64,000 bases of DNA from Bacteroidetes bacterium HGW-Bacteroidetes-5 (GCA_002842515.1 PHDC01000003.1:1-64000), one strand, 5' to 3'; counted from the stretch's first letter, positions 50,943-60,537 are shown. Notes: generated by a model not told the origin, from the sequence alone. Made by a program: numbers and translations.

Positions 50943-52181
50943 TTACCTGTACAAATAGTATTTTTGGGATAGTTTCCGGAAGCTCTCTACATCTTTGTAC
51001 CAGTACTCTTTGATATCTTCGAAACGGTGGCGTTCGGAGAATTTAAGGCGGATATAGTCGCTGCCGGAGACCTGGTCAAACATACGAAACCGTTTAGGGT
51101 CTGCATTTTTAAAGACTGCCTTTTCGGGGTAGAGCTCTGCAAGAGCCTCCATTACATAAAATTGAATATCTGTAAGGGGTGCCTTCTGCTCATCCATAAG
51201 ATGGACCTGAACCCCCTGGAGGTTTTTCCCAACACCTACTGCGTAAAATGGTTTTATGTGCATAGGGCGGAAATGAACTCCGGGAATTGAGTAGTTGTTT
51301 AGAAGAGAGGCAAGTGATTGTGCCTCTATCCATTCGGCAGCAAACAGCTGGAAAGGAATTGTGTATCCTACACCTATTGAGATATATCCAAGCTCCCCAA
51401 GAATGCCTGAGACAGGATAGAAGAGAGAGGTCTCCGGTTGTGGAATATGTGGTGAAGATGGTACCCACTGCAGACCGGTCTTACCGAAGGTCATACATCT
51501 TCTCCACCCCTCCATTTTCACTACCTTCAGTTTGCATTTCATACCAAGCATATTCTCTTCATTAAGCATCATTGCAAGCTCCCCGCAGGTAAGCCCATAG
51601 ATATAAGGAATCTTGAACTGGCTCACAAAGGAGATAAAACCATCCTCTGCAAGATTTCCTTCAACTCTATTACCTCCCAATGGATTTGGTCTGTCCAGAA
51701 CAATGAACTCTATATTATTCTCTGCCGCTGCCTGCATAGCAAGCCCCATTGTGCTTATGTAGGTAAAGGAGCGACATCCTATGTCCTGAATATCATACAC
51801 AAGCACATCAATGCCCTCAAGCATCTCCTTTGTTGGTTTTCTTGTTGAACCGTAGAGAGAAAAAACTGGAATTCCGGTTTTAGGATCAGTTAAATTCTCA
51901 ATTTTATCTCCCGCGTGAACATCTCCCCTCACACCGTGCTCGGGGCCGAAAAGGGCAACCAGATTAACATTGGGAGCCTCAAAAAGTACATCAATTGTAG
52001 ATTTAAGAGTGTTGTCAAACCCGGTTGGGTTTGTTATCAGCCCTACCCTTTTACCTTCCAGTATTTTAAATTTCTGCTCTTTGAGCACATCTATACCGGT
52101 GTCTACATCCTGGGCCGGTAGTACGGCAGAAGCGAACATAAAGGAGATAGTGATCAATAACCTTGTTATTTTCATTTTCAA
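50943..52181 (-). CDS. namZ: NamZ-type exo-beta-N-acetylmuramidase (DUF1343, GH171)
   Basis: A 412-residue secreted protein (signal peptide to about AQDVD). The DUF1343 family was shown in Bacillus (NamZ) to release terminal MurNAc from peptidoglycan glycan fragments and now forms family GH171. Family blocks are GKRVGLITNPTGF, FGPEHGVRGDVHAGD, VYDIQDIGCRSFTYISTMG and FIVLDRPNPLGG. It ends the five-gene operon with GT2, DUF4922, SpoIID and AmpG, which fits recycling of peptidoglycan sugars. It probably acts in the periplasm before AmpG import. Family call firm; substrate transferred from characterised members. Confidence 0.92.
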   Translation of the reverse strand: MKMKITRLLITISFMFASAVLPAQDVDTGIDVLKEQKFKILEGKRVGLITNPTGFDNTLKSTIDVLFEAPNVNLVALFGPEHGVRGDVHAGDKIENLTDPKTGIPVFSLYGSTRKPTKEMLEGIDVLVYDIQDIGCRSFTYISTMGLAMQAAAENNIEFIVLDRPNPLGGNRVEGNLAEDGFISFVSQFKIPYIYGLTCGELAMMLNEENMLGMKCKLKVVKMEGWRRCMTFGKTGLQWVPSSPHIPQPETSLFYPVSGILGELGYISIGVGYTIPFQLFAAEWIEAQSLASLLNNYSIPGVHFRPMHIKPFYAVGVGKNLQGVQVHLMDEQKAPLTDIQFYVMEALAELYPEKAVFKNADPKRFRMFDQVSGSDYIRLKFSERHRFEDIKEYWYKDVESFRKLSQKYYLYR

Positions 52182-52207
52182 TTGTTATTAGTTTTTAATA
52201 TCCAATA

Positions 52208-54082
52208 TTAACTTTTAGCCGGAATTTTGCGTCCGAAGTTTTCATCAACCTTAATGAATGCTGTAACTACTATTGTGGTAACACAACATATCATAATCCA
52301 GTAGAAGAAATGCTCATAGCCAATCAACTCCTGAAGCCATCCCGCAGCCATTCCCGGGAGCATCATTCCAAGAGCCATAAACGCAGTACATATCGCATAA
52401 TGAGATGTCTTGTGCTCACCATCGGCAAAGTATATCATAAATAACATATATGCTGTGAATCCAAATCCATAACCGAATTGTTCTATAAATACACAAAGGT
52501 TAATTATAAAGAGATTATCCGGCTGAAAAACACTCAGATAGACAAAAGTTGCACACGTTAAAGATATGCTCCAGGCCATCGGCCATAGCCATTTTTTAAG
52601 ACCGCCTCTTGCAGCAATAATACCTCCGATGATTCCTCCAAGGGTGAGTCCCAGAATACCAATAGTACCATATACAAGACCAACCTGACCGGTTGTGAGC
52701 CCTAGCCCACCAACCTCTTTAGGGTCAAGAAGGAATGGAGATATTAACTTAACAAGCTGAGCTTCAGGGAAACGGTAGAGAAGCATAAAAGCAATTGCAA
52801 TTCCAGCCTGTTTTTTCTTGAAGAAAGATGCAAATGTGGCAAAAAACTCACGGAAGATTGTGCCGGCCGTAACCTCTTTAGCAGGCTTGTCGCTGGCAGG
52901 TCTTGGCAGGATATATTTATGATATAGCATAATAGCTATAAAGAAGCCGGATAAAATGAAGAATGTTACAGACCAGGCAAAAGATAAATTTCCGGAAATT
53001 CCTTTAAATGTAGTAGTTGCACTTGCATCCAGTTTAGAATCTACCTGAACCATTAGATAGGCAGGTTTGTTCCAATTTTCGGAGGTGAACTCCAATCTCT
53101 CTCCATAAGGGATGAATAAACTTTTATCTCCCTTGTCCAGTCTTGTATTGAGGACAAGTTTCTCTCCGGGAAGGGGTGCTTTGGAGAGCCTTACCTCAAC
53201 CAGCTGTGCACTCCCGGTTTTTGCGTTAACCAAACTCTCATCTATCTCAACTCCAAAGTTTCTCTTTATAAAACTGCTCAGAGGAGTGGCAACAGATCTG
53301 CTCCACCAACTTTCTCTTTTGCCGTTATTTACCCCACTACTCTCTTCTGCTGCAATAAAACCGTTTGAGATATTATGCTCAGATGCATAATTCTTTAGCA
53401 TAGCAACAGAGTCGGCAGGTACAGTTCTGGTACCTATATTAATTGCAGATGGAGTGGCAGAGAAGATATACTCATCTGCCTGAATTGTGTTTTGAGGGAG
53501 AAGAGTTGTATCTGCCTTAGGCATTACTATCTCCGACGCATAGGTTGGCGAAGCATTTACCTGTATTTTTACTGGTTCAAGACCTGTAGATGACTCAAGT
53601 GCTCCGGCAACGATAATTAAAAGTCCCTGACCGGCAATTGTGGCAACTCTGTAAAAGGTACTTCGAATGCCTACATACATCGCCTGTTTATTTGTGTCCA
53701 GGGCCAGCATATAGAAACCATCTGCAGCAATATCGTGAGTGGCAGAGCTGAATGCAACAAGCCAGAATATTGCAAGAGACCATTGGAAAAATGAGGTGGT
53801 CGGGATAGAAAAAGCAATTCCTGCCAGACCTGCACCTACAAGTAGTTGCATAGTGACAACCCACCACCTTTTTGTCTTGAGTAGATCTACAAACGGGCTC
53901 CAGAAGGGTTTAATAACCCAGGGCAGATATAGCCAGCTGGTATAGAGAGCAATATCTGTATTGGATATTCCAAGTCTTTTGTACATTATAACCGAGATGG
54001 TCATAACAGCCACATAAGGAAGCCCCTGCGCAAAGTAGAGTGAGGGGATCCACGCCCAAGGAGAGATTTTTCTATTACTCAT
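52208..54082 (-). CDS. ampG: AmpG-like muropeptide permease with a large periplasmic insert
   Basis: A 624-residue MFS transporter. The start (SPWAWIPSLYFAQGLPYVAV) and SSATHDIAADGFYM are AmpG-specific; AmpG imports anhydro-muropeptides into the cytoplasm. The E. coli protein has about 490 residues. Here a stretch of about 200 residues (163-365) is inserted between membrane segments five and six, on the periplasmic side by MFS topology. It is beta-rich, with FSATPSAINIGTRTVPADS and LVEVRLSKAPLPGEKLVL, and may bind substrate or a partner. The transporter sits between spoIID and namZ in the operon. The import role is inferred from family and context. Confidence 0.88.
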   Translation of the reverse strand: MSNRKISPWAWIPSLYFAQGLPYVAVMTISVIMYKRLGISNTDIALYTSWLYLPWVIKPFWSPFVDLLKTKRWWVVTMQLLVGAGLAGIAFSIPTTSFFQWSLAIFWLVAFSSATHDIAADGFYMLALDTNKQAMYVGIRSTFYRVATIAGQGLLIIVAGALESSTGLEPVKIQVNASPTYASEIVMPKADTTLLPQNTIQADEYIFSATPSAINIGTRTVPADSVAMLKNYASEHNISNGFIAAEESSGVNNGKRESWWSRSVATPLSSFIKRNFGVEIDESLVNAKTGSAQLVEVRLSKAPLPGEKLVLNTRLDKGDKSLFIPYGERLEFTSENWNKPAYLMVQVDSKLDASATTTFKGISGNLSFAWSVTFFILSGFFIAIMLYHKYILPRPASDKPAKEVTAGTIFREFFATFASFFKKKQAGIAIAFMLLYRFPEAQLVKLISPFLLDPKEVGGLGLTTGQVGLVYGTIGILGLTLGGIIGGIIAARGGLKKWLWPMAWSISLTCATFVYLSVFQPDNLFIINLCVFIEQFGYGFGFTAYMLFMIYFADGEHKTSHYAICTAFMALGMMLPGMAAGWLQELIGYEHFFYWIMICCVTTIVVTAFIKVDENFGRKIPAKS

Positions 54083-54110
54083 ATCTTAAAGTTTTTGTTT
54101 TAAAGTTAGG

Positions 54111-55424
54111 TTAATATCTCTTCTCCAGAGAGGCCCCCACAAAATAGTGGAGAAGAATCTGGTTGTAACTAAAACCTCTCTCCCCCATCACTGCGGCACC
54201 AATCTGACAAAGACCAACCCCGTGCCCCCATCCTGCTCCCTTAAGAGTAAATTTTGAAGGGTTTCCATCTTTATCTAACTCCCTCTCTACTATAAAGGCA
54301 GAGCTGTAGAGGTGAGAGTTAGATAGTGTGCGTCTTATCTCCAGCTCCTTACCAATGACACGCGTTCTCTTTGTGCCAACAATTTTAAGTTTGGTAAGCC
54401 TTCCGCTGGTGCCCCGCTCTACGGGAATAAGATCCAGAATGGTCCCATAATCGGTTCCTGAGCGCTTTGCAACCAGCTCCGAGATCTCCTGCTGAGAGTA
54501 ATCTACTCTCCATCTGTAGAAGTTAATTGTCTCCTGGTCGTAGTTATTGAGCACCTGTGATAGTATCACCTTATCCGATGTGTTACAGAAGGAGTCCGGC
54601 GAGGTAAGTATCCACTCTTTTGCATTACTTTCAATTGTAAGATCCGGCATTGGGGAGTCATCTGCAAGGTCTCTCTTTGCGGTGAGATATGGATATTTTA
54701 TATCCTCCCAGCAGTTTTGAAACTCTTCAAAAACCCCACCGCAGCTTTTTGAGTAGCGTGCGTCACAAATCTTTCCTTCGAACATCAACAACTCTCCCCA
54801 GGTTGCGGCTATCGCCTCTTTTACGATTTTGGTAGATGCTCTGGTGATTCCCTGATACCTCTGGCAGTGATCATCTGCACAGATATCAAATTTTGTGTGA
54901 TCTTCCCTGTCGTACCACCTGATTAGCTCGCCCTCTGTCTCGGTCATTGTGCTGTACACCTCTTTTGAGGCGGTTATCTCCCTGTTTTTCTCTATTTGGG
55001 CAAGCAGCCACGAGCGTGAAATAACGGCGTGTGCCTTTAGAAGCTCCAGTGAAGCAGTTGCGCTCATCTCCGAAGAGATCACAGATGTGAGATACTCCTC
55101 AACCCCCAGTATATTGATTGCAGTGATTTTACTATCCTCTGTAATAAGCTTTAAAGAGCCTTTAAAAACCTGGTTCTCTTTGCGTTCCCAGTGGAAGTTA
55201 ATGCCGATGGTAACATCCGTCAGTTCAAAAGAGGCCTGCTCCTCATTTACGGGATCAAACCGGATTGTATCATACAACTCACCTTTCCATTGGATTTTGT
55301 TATCCTTGAAGCTAACAGATTGCTCTCCCGAATACTCTTTGCCATTAAACAGAAAGGGGGTATTGAGTTTAAAGCCTATTTGGGGCTCAAACATTATTCC
55401 TACGCTCACTTTTGGCTCATTCAT
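54111..55424 (-). CDS. SpoIID/LytB-domain protein without signal peptide
   Basis: A 437-residue protein of the SpoIID/LytB family, whose Bacillus member is a lytic transglycosylase that cuts peptidoglycan strands lacking peptides. The core is LGVEEYLTSVISSEMSATASLELLKAHAVISRSW, where Glu119 matches the catalytic Glu. SpoIID-type C-DDHCQRYQG and SKSCGGVFEEFQ cysteine segments and the terminal GWGHGVGLCQIGA are present. No signal peptide or lipobox is visible: the sequence starts MNEPKVSVGIMFEP. It may work in the cytoplasm on imported fragments or be exported in an unusual way. It lies one base after the DUF4922 gene. Confidence 0.88.
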   Translation of the reverse strand: MNEPKVSVGIMFEPQIGFKLNTPFLFNGKEYSGEQSVSFKDNKIQWKGELYDTIRFDPVNEEQASFELTDVTIGINFHWERKENQVFKGSLKLITEDSKITAINILGVEEYLTSVISSEMSATASLELLKAHAVISRSWLLAQIEKNREITASKEVYSTMTETEGELIRWYDREDHTKFDICADDHCQRYQGITRASTKIVKEAIAATWGELLMFEGKICDARYSKSCGGVFEEFQNCWEDIKYPYLTAKRDLADDSPMPDLTIESNAKEWILTSPDSFCNTSDKVILSQVLNNYDQETINFYRWRVDYSQQEISELVAKRSGTDYGTILDLIPVERGTSGRLTKLKIVGTKRTRVIGKELEIRRTLSNSHLYSSAFIVERELDKDGNPSKFTLKGAGWGHGVGLCQIGAAVMGERGFSYNQILLHYFVGASLEKRY

Positions 55425-55425
55425 A

Positions 55426-56391
55426 TCACAGTATGGATTTAATTTTGTTTACAATTGCTAATGATTTCGGTTCAGATATGCAGATCTCGTTTAGAATCTC
55501 CCGGATATCGTTTTGGTCAATCTTTTCGAAATCCTTCTCGAGAGGTGTAATCATTACTCCTCCCAAATCTACCGAAGCGGGGCTCAGAAGTATGTTTGCC
55601 TCTCCCTCCGCAAAATAGTGGGAGGGGCGGTGCTTTTCGCGAATATATAACAGAGTGGTATAGATCTCTCTATCAAACCAGCAAAGGATATTTACCATCG
55701 GCTCCCTCTCTCCATCCTTAATCTCAAGGGTGGCAAATATCTTTTCAAAGAGGGTGTTTGCCTCAACGGCGCACGAGGACTCAATGGCTATCAATCCGTT
55801 AAAGACAGATTTAACGAGAGAGACCCTGCTCCTGTTTGATGTGAAGATATCTTCACGACCAAGAGATGCCAGCTCTCTCTCTATGGTAAGAAACCCTCTG
55901 TTCCCTGCCTGAAAATGAAAGTGGTCCGGTGCAGATGCTCCACATTTTGGGCCGTTATAAAAGAGTGTATACCCTTCAAGCTCCTTTGCCAGGTTTAACA
56001 TAGCGTCAAACCTGCCCGATATAAGCTGGTCTGTATGGGCCAGAAGCGGAATTGTGAGATGGCGGGGGAAGATTGGGAAGGGGTTTATAAGGACAGTATA
56101 GGGGTTCGCCTCATCTCTGTTATTGACATACTCCAGCCCCTTCTGGATTGCAGGCCTGTTCTCTTTACAAAGGAAACATTTTCTCTCGCTTATAGATTTG
56201 GCATCTACCTTTGCGGCAGATGATGTTATCCTGGCGGGGTTGAACTGAACCTTGAACGGGAAACCATCTACATTTACATCCTTTACCAAAACCCTCTCCA
56301 GCGCTTTATAGTTGGCCCCTGCCTGCTCCCAGGCTGCTAATTGCTCGTCAAAAAGAGCTGCAAGGTTGTGTGAATTGAGAGTTTCTGTCAT
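55426..56391 (-). CDS. DUF4922 protein, GalT/HIT-like
   Basis: A 321-residue soluble protein of the DUF4922 family. CFLCKEN (Cys72, Cys75) is a likely zinc site. NPFPIFPRHLTIP followed by HFHFQAGNRG (157-166) resembles the HIT superfamily, where GalT-type nucleotidyltransferases use H-x-H-x-Q as the active site. Here His157, His159 and Gln161 fit. Such enzymes move nucleotidyl groups between sugar phosphates, or split NDP-sugars with phosphate. In the operon it could process a sugar recovered from peptidoglycan, for example as an activation step before the GT2 protein. No member has a known activity as far as I know. Confidence 0.75.
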   Translation of the reverse strand: MTETLNSHNLAALFDEQLAAWEQAGANYKALERVLVKDVNVDGFPFKVQFNPARITSSAAKVDAKSISERKCFLCKENRPAIQKGLEYVNNRDEANPYTVLINPFPIFPRHLTIPLLAHTDQLISGRFDAMLNLAKELEGYTLFYNGPKCGASAPDHFHFQAGNRGFLTIERELASLGREDIFTSNRSRVSLVKSVFNGLIAIESSCAVEANTLFEKIFATLEIKDGEREPMVNILCWFDREIYTTLLYIREKHRPSHYFAEGEANILLSPASVDLGGVMITPLEKDFEKIDQNDIREILNEICISEPKSLAIVNKIKSIL

Positions 56392-56396
56392 TATAA

Positions 56397-57869
56397 CTAT
56401 TTTGAAGATCTCTTTTTGTTTAGAGCAATGCGTGCCATCAACTCCCAGGTGCGGATTCTGTCTTTGTATGTGTTGTGCCCGTTCATCTTAACTATATCCA
56501 GAGATGCATCTGAGTTTTCATCCCAGCGGCGGCAGTGGTAGAGTACATCGTAAACTCGTCCAATCTGAAAATTCCTTGAGATATTAAGCCCAAGAGCATA
56601 GTCCTCTCCGTAGCTGGTGTTTGGAACCTTAACATCTCTGAGGACAGGTGTGTAAAATGCGCGCGGAGCACCCAAACCATTTATTCTTAGAGCATTGTTG
56701 CGTCCGTTATCCGGAGTCCACTCTTTATGGTCAATAATTCCCGGAGCAATCATCTCCATATTGAAGTTGGTCATCATATATGTTCCCACAACCATTGCGC
56801 AGTTCTGCTCATAGAAGGCCTCCACAATTTTTTGAACCGTGTTCTCGTCACTGTAAACATCGTCGCTATCCAGCTGAATGGCAAATTTCCCGCATTTAGG
56901 GTGGTGAACTCCCATATTCCAGCAACCGCCAATACCGAGGTCAGTTCTGGCCGGCACTACGTGAATAAGTCTCTCATCCGAAGAGAACTTCTCAATTGCC
57001 TCATAGGTACCATCGGTTGAGTGGTTGTCCACAATAATCAGGTTGAACTTAAATTTGGTTTTTTGCATCAATACAGATTTCACTGCATCCTCTATGGTCT
57101 TTATCCTGTTATAAACCGGGATAATCACAGATGCTTCAACCTCAAAATTCCCCAGATTGAACTCAATCTTATCAAACTCAGGTTCCAGATAACCACCTAT
57201 AATTTTAAGGTGCTCTGTGCAGGCTGCCTCCATCTCTATCTGGACTGCGCGGTTTTTAGGATCTACATAGTCAAAGATCTTCTCTCCCGATTTACGGGTA
57301 TCCTGCTCAACCTCTGTGTAGAGGTACTCATTGATATGAACCAACTCTCCCTTTTGAGTCACCTTAAGACGAAGGTCATAAAGCCCCGCAAATTGGTATT
57401 TGGTGTTCATCTGAGCTGCAGCATCCTTAAGAGCTTGTGAGTTGTAAAAGAGAACCGACCCAAAGTTGAAATCATCCCTGAGGCTACCCATCTGGTATGT
57501 AACTACCGGGCTTGGCTTTTTAACCCCGTCAATAATCTGGAAATGGTCTGCATAGACCATTGCTGCAGATGTATCTGAAGCAAGTTTAACCATCCTCTCA
57601 AGAGCGAAAAGACCTAACACCAGTGTAGACTCTTTTGTGTAGATTAGTGAGTATTGCGAATCCGATCTCTCGGCAATCTTTTTAATGGCAGGAGTGCACT
57701 TCAATGATTCAATATGAACAATTTCACACCCTTCTATCTCTTGTGCAGATGTTTGTGTCGAAAGCAGATAAATCTTATTTACCAACATCGACTCCTTCAG
57801 CCCTTTAACTGTCTGTTCTACTTGTGCTTTATCCTGGTATGGAATGAAGCAGTTTACACATTTTGTCAT
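56397..57869 (-). CDS. GT2-family glycosyltransferase with a second, degenerate GT2-like half
   Basis: A 490-residue soluble protein that begins the operon. Residues 256-490 are a clear GT-A family 2 domain: ASVIIPVYNRIKTIEDAVKSVL, VDNHSTDGTYEAIE, and IQLDSDDVYSDE with the DxD motif. Residues 1-250 look like another, degenerate GT2 fold (IPYQDKAQVEQTVKGLK near the start). No membrane segment is seen, so it acts in the cytoplasm. In a peptidoglycan-salvage operon a transferase is unexpected and suggests that salvaged sugars are re-used for polymer synthesis. Its donor and acceptor are unknown. Divergent from nadBC. Confidence 0.82.
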   Translation of the reverse strand: MTKCVNCFIPYQDKAQVEQTVKGLKESMLVNKIYLLSTQTSAQEIEGCEIVHIESLKCTPAIKKIAERSDSQYSLIYTKESTLVLGLFALERMVKLASDTSAAMVYADHFQIIDGVKKPSPVVTYQMGSLRDDFNFGSVLFYNSQALKDAAAQMNTKYQFAGLYDLRLKVTQKGELVHINEYLYTEVEQDTRKSGEKIFDYVDPKNRAVQIEMEAACTEHLKIIGGYLEPEFDKIEFNLGNFEVEASVIIPVYNRIKTIEDAVKSVLMQKTKFKFNLIIVDNHSTDGTYEAIEKFSSDERLIHVVPARTDLGIGGCWNMGVHHPKCGKFAIQLDSDDVYSDENTVQKIVEAFYEQNCAMVVGTYMMTNFNMEMIAPGIIDHKEWTPDNGRNNALRINGLGAPRAFYTPVLRDVKVPNTSYGEDYALGLNISRNFQIGRVYDVLYHCRRWDENSDASLDIVKMNGHNTYKDRIRTWELMARIALNKKRSSK

Positions 57870-57935
57870 AATTTTTGCATTAAACTATTTAGGTTGCTAA
57901 GATATTCATAAGAGAGCAAACGAGCAAAAAAAGAG

Positions 57936-57949
57936 TTATATTAATATAA
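57936..57949. promoter_or_regulatory. perfect palindrome in the GT2/nadBC divergent region
   Basis: TTATATTAATATAA is a perfect 14-bp palindrome midway in the 103-bp gap between divergent genes. Given its position near the expected promoter of both, it is a candidate operator. Its AT content makes chance a real possibility. A weak -7-like TAAATTCG (57956-57963) lies just before nadBC. Confidence 0.35.
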
Positions 57950-57972
57950 AAAGCGTAAATTCGCCGCTTGCA

Positions 57973-60519
57973 ATGAAAAATGAGATGCAACAATACGATT
58001 ATCTTATAGCAGGGAGCGGTTTGGCAGGGCTTTATGCAGCCTTTGTGGCCTCAAAATACGGGAGCGTTGCAGTAGTTACCAAAAACAAGGTCTCCGACAG
58101 TAACACCTACTATGCTCAGGGGGGGATTGCATCTGTTACAGATAACGAAGATACTCCGGAATTTCACTCAAATGATACTATCACTGCCGGCAGGGGGTTG
58201 TGCAATCCTGTTGCGGTTGACACTCTTGTCAATGAGTGTCCGTTAAGAATAAAAGAGTTGATTGAAGATGGTATGAACTTCGATATGTCCGGGGGCGTTC
58301 TTGCCCTTGGTTTGGAGGGTGGCCACCGTAGAAGAAGAGTTCTGCACGCCGGAGGAGATATTACAGGAAGGAGAATAAGTGAGTTTATGACCGGGCAGAT
58401 TCTCTCCAACCCCAAAATAACCCTCTTTGAGAACCATCAGGCGCTGGAGATAATTCTGGACGGTAAAGGTGACGGGGGGAGATGTTTGGGACTTAAGGTC
58501 TGGAACTTCGACACCGGCAGAGTTGAAAATTTCTATGCCGGCAGCACAATTATGGCTTTAGGAGGAGCCTCTGCCATCTACTCAAGGACAACCAACCCAC
58601 AGAGTTCCATTGGAGATGGAGTTGCTCTCTGTTATAACGCCGGGTGCCAGATTGCAGATATGGAGTTCATCCAGTTTCACCCTACTACACTCTACTCTCC
58701 CGATAATAAGTCATATCTGATTAGTGAGGCTGTGCGTGGAGAGGGGGCACATCTGCTTAACCATAACGGAGAGAGGTTTATGGTAAACATCCATCCTCTT
58801 GCCGAACTTGCCCCCCGGGATGTGGTTGCTCAGGCAATTGAGAGGGAGATAAAGAGAGACCCTCACAACAGACCGTATGTATATCTATCGTTAAAACATC
58901 TTGATTCTGAAAAGATCAGGAGGCGTTTTCCCCATATTTTTCAAAAATGTGAAGATCTGGGGATCGATATGCGGGATAAGGTCCCAGTGGCACCTGCAGC
59001 TCACTATATGGTTGGAGGTGTTAAGAGCGATATTGACGGCAAGACCTCAATCACCGGGCTCTATGTTTGCGGAGAGCTTGCCTCTACCGGAATTATGGGT
59101 GCAAACAGACTTGCATCAAACTCTTTGGCAGAGTGCATCGTATTCGGTTACAGAGCCGTTATGAGTGCAAAAGAGCATCAAGCTTCAAATTTATTCGCTC
59201 AGGAGAGCCTTGATAGATATGTTGGATCTGCAACAGAGCCTCAATACTATATTGATTCTACAAAACAAGATGAATATTTCCGTATAAGAGAGCAAATCTC
59301 TTTGATAATGACCAGGTATGCCGGCATAGTAAGAGAGAGAGAGGGGCTGGAGAGTGCTCTGGCAGAGCTTGAGCAGATTAGGGAGAGCCTCTTCGCCGGT
59401 GATTGCGGGAGGGAGTTTTACTCCTCAATTTCGGAAAATCTGATAATTGTAGCCACTCTTGTTGTCAGCGGAGCTCTCTACAGAGAAGAGAGCCGTGGCG
59501 GACACTTCAGAAGCGACTACCCAAAAGAGAATATCTTTAATCTCTTCCATACTATCCAGCAAAAGGGGAAGATGAACGGAAGTCTATCTGCAAACTGGTA
59601 TGCTTCTGTCAAGAGACCAATGCCAAATAATAGAAAGGAGATCACTCCTAAAAAACAAAATAATCGCATTATGACTCATAATTCACTAATAGACAAAATT
59701 ATTGACCTGGCAATTGAGGAGGATGTTGCTTCGGGAGATATTACCACAAACTCAATAATCCTTGAGAAAACAAAGGCAACTGCCGTTTTCAAGATGAAGG
59801 CAGATGGTGTTGTGAGCGGAATAAGCATCATAAAGAGAGTTTTTGAGCACCTCGATAAGAACGTGATATGGAGACCATTTGTAAAAGATGGCGACAGTGT
59901 TAATAAAGAGGATGTTATTGTTGAGATTGAAGGTAGCTACCGCTGTCTTCTCACTTCGGAGAGAATAGCTCTGAATATCCTGCAGCGGATGTCCGGAATT
60001 GCAACTCTTACTGCCCAATTTGTAAAGGAGATTGAGGGTACCGATGCCAAGATTCTGGATACACGCAAAACTGCTCCGGGGCTAAGGGTTCTGGATAAAA
60101 TGGCTGTTGCGGCAGGGGGCGGAAAAAATCACCGTATGGGGCTGTACGATATGGTTCTAATCAAGGATAACCATATCAAGATTGCGGGCGGGATTAAAAA
60201 TGCGGTTTCTCAGGTTCGTGAAAACATCAATATGGGTATGAAAATTGAAGTAGAGACATCTAACCTGGATGAGGTGAGGGAGGCTGTGGAGTGTGGAGCA
60301 GATATTATAATGCTCGACAATATGGATAATGATACTATGAGGAGGGCTATAGAGATCATTGCAGGGAGGGCAGAGAGTGAGGCTTCGGGGAATATGACCC
60401 TCGACCGGGTGAAAGAGGTGGCTATGCTTGGAGTAAATTACATAAGCGTAGGGGCTCTCACTCACTCAATAAGTGCTCTGGATATAAGTATGAACGTAAC
60501 AGTTATACCGGATAATTAG
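57973..60519 (+). CDS. nadB-nadC: L-aspartate oxidase fused to quinolinate phosphoribosyltransferase (NadB-NadC)
   Basis: One 848-residue frame. Residues 1-535 are NadB: YLIAGSGLAGLYAAFVASK (FAD loop), TYYAQGGIASV, LEGGHRRRRVLHAGGDITG and AAHYMVGGV. It oxidises aspartate to iminoaspartate. A linker of about 30 residues (PNNRKEITPKKQNN) leads to NadC from Met567: EEDVASGDITTNSI, RIALNILQRMSGIAT, DTRKTAPGLRVLDK, KNHRMGLYDMVLIKDNH. NadC turns quinolinate and PRPP into NaMN. With nadA, 18 bases downstream, it covers the de novo route to NaMN. No stop or frameshift is visible between the halves. The internal ATG at 59671 could also give free NadC. Confidence 0.93.
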   Translation: MKNEMQQYDYLIAGSGLAGLYAAFVASKYGSVAVVTKNKVSDSNTYYAQGGIASVTDNEDTPEFHSNDTITAGRGLCNPVAVDTLVNECPLRIKELIEDGMNFDMSGGVLALGLEGGHRRRRVLHAGGDITGRRISEFMTGQILSNPKITLFENHQALEIILDGKGDGGRCLGLKVWNFDTGRVENFYAGSTIMALGGASAIYSRTTNPQSSIGDGVALCYNAGCQIADMEFIQFHPTTLYSPDNKSYLISEAVRGEGAHLLNHNGERFMVNIHPLAELAPRDVVAQAIEREIKRDPHNRPYVYLSLKHLDSEKIRRRFPHIFQKCEDLGIDMRDKVPVAPAAHYMVGGVKSDIDGKTSITGLYVCGELASTGIMGANRLASNSLAECIVFGYRAVMSAKEHQASNLFAQESLDRYVGSATEPQYYIDSTKQDEYFRIREQISLIMTRYAGIVREREGLESALAELEQIRESLFAGDCGREFYSSISENLIIVATLVVSGALYREESRGGHFRSDYPKENIFNLFHTIQQKGKMNGSLSANWYASVKRPMPNNRKEITPKKQNNRIMTHNSLIDKIIDLAIEEDVASGDITTNSIILEKTKATAVFKMKADGVVSGISIIKRVFEHLDKNVIWRPFVKDGDSVNKEDVIVEIEGSYRCLLTSERIALNILQRMSGIATLTAQFVKEIEGTDAKILDTRKTAPGLRVLDKMAVAAGGGKNHRMGLYDMVLIKDNHIKIAGGIKNAVSQVRENINMGMKIEVETSNLDEVREAVECGADIIMLDNMDNDTMRRAIEIIAGRAESEASGNMTLDRVKEVAMLGVNYISVGALTHSISALDISMNVTVIPDN

Positions 60520-60537
60520 AAGAAAGATTGCAGTAAG

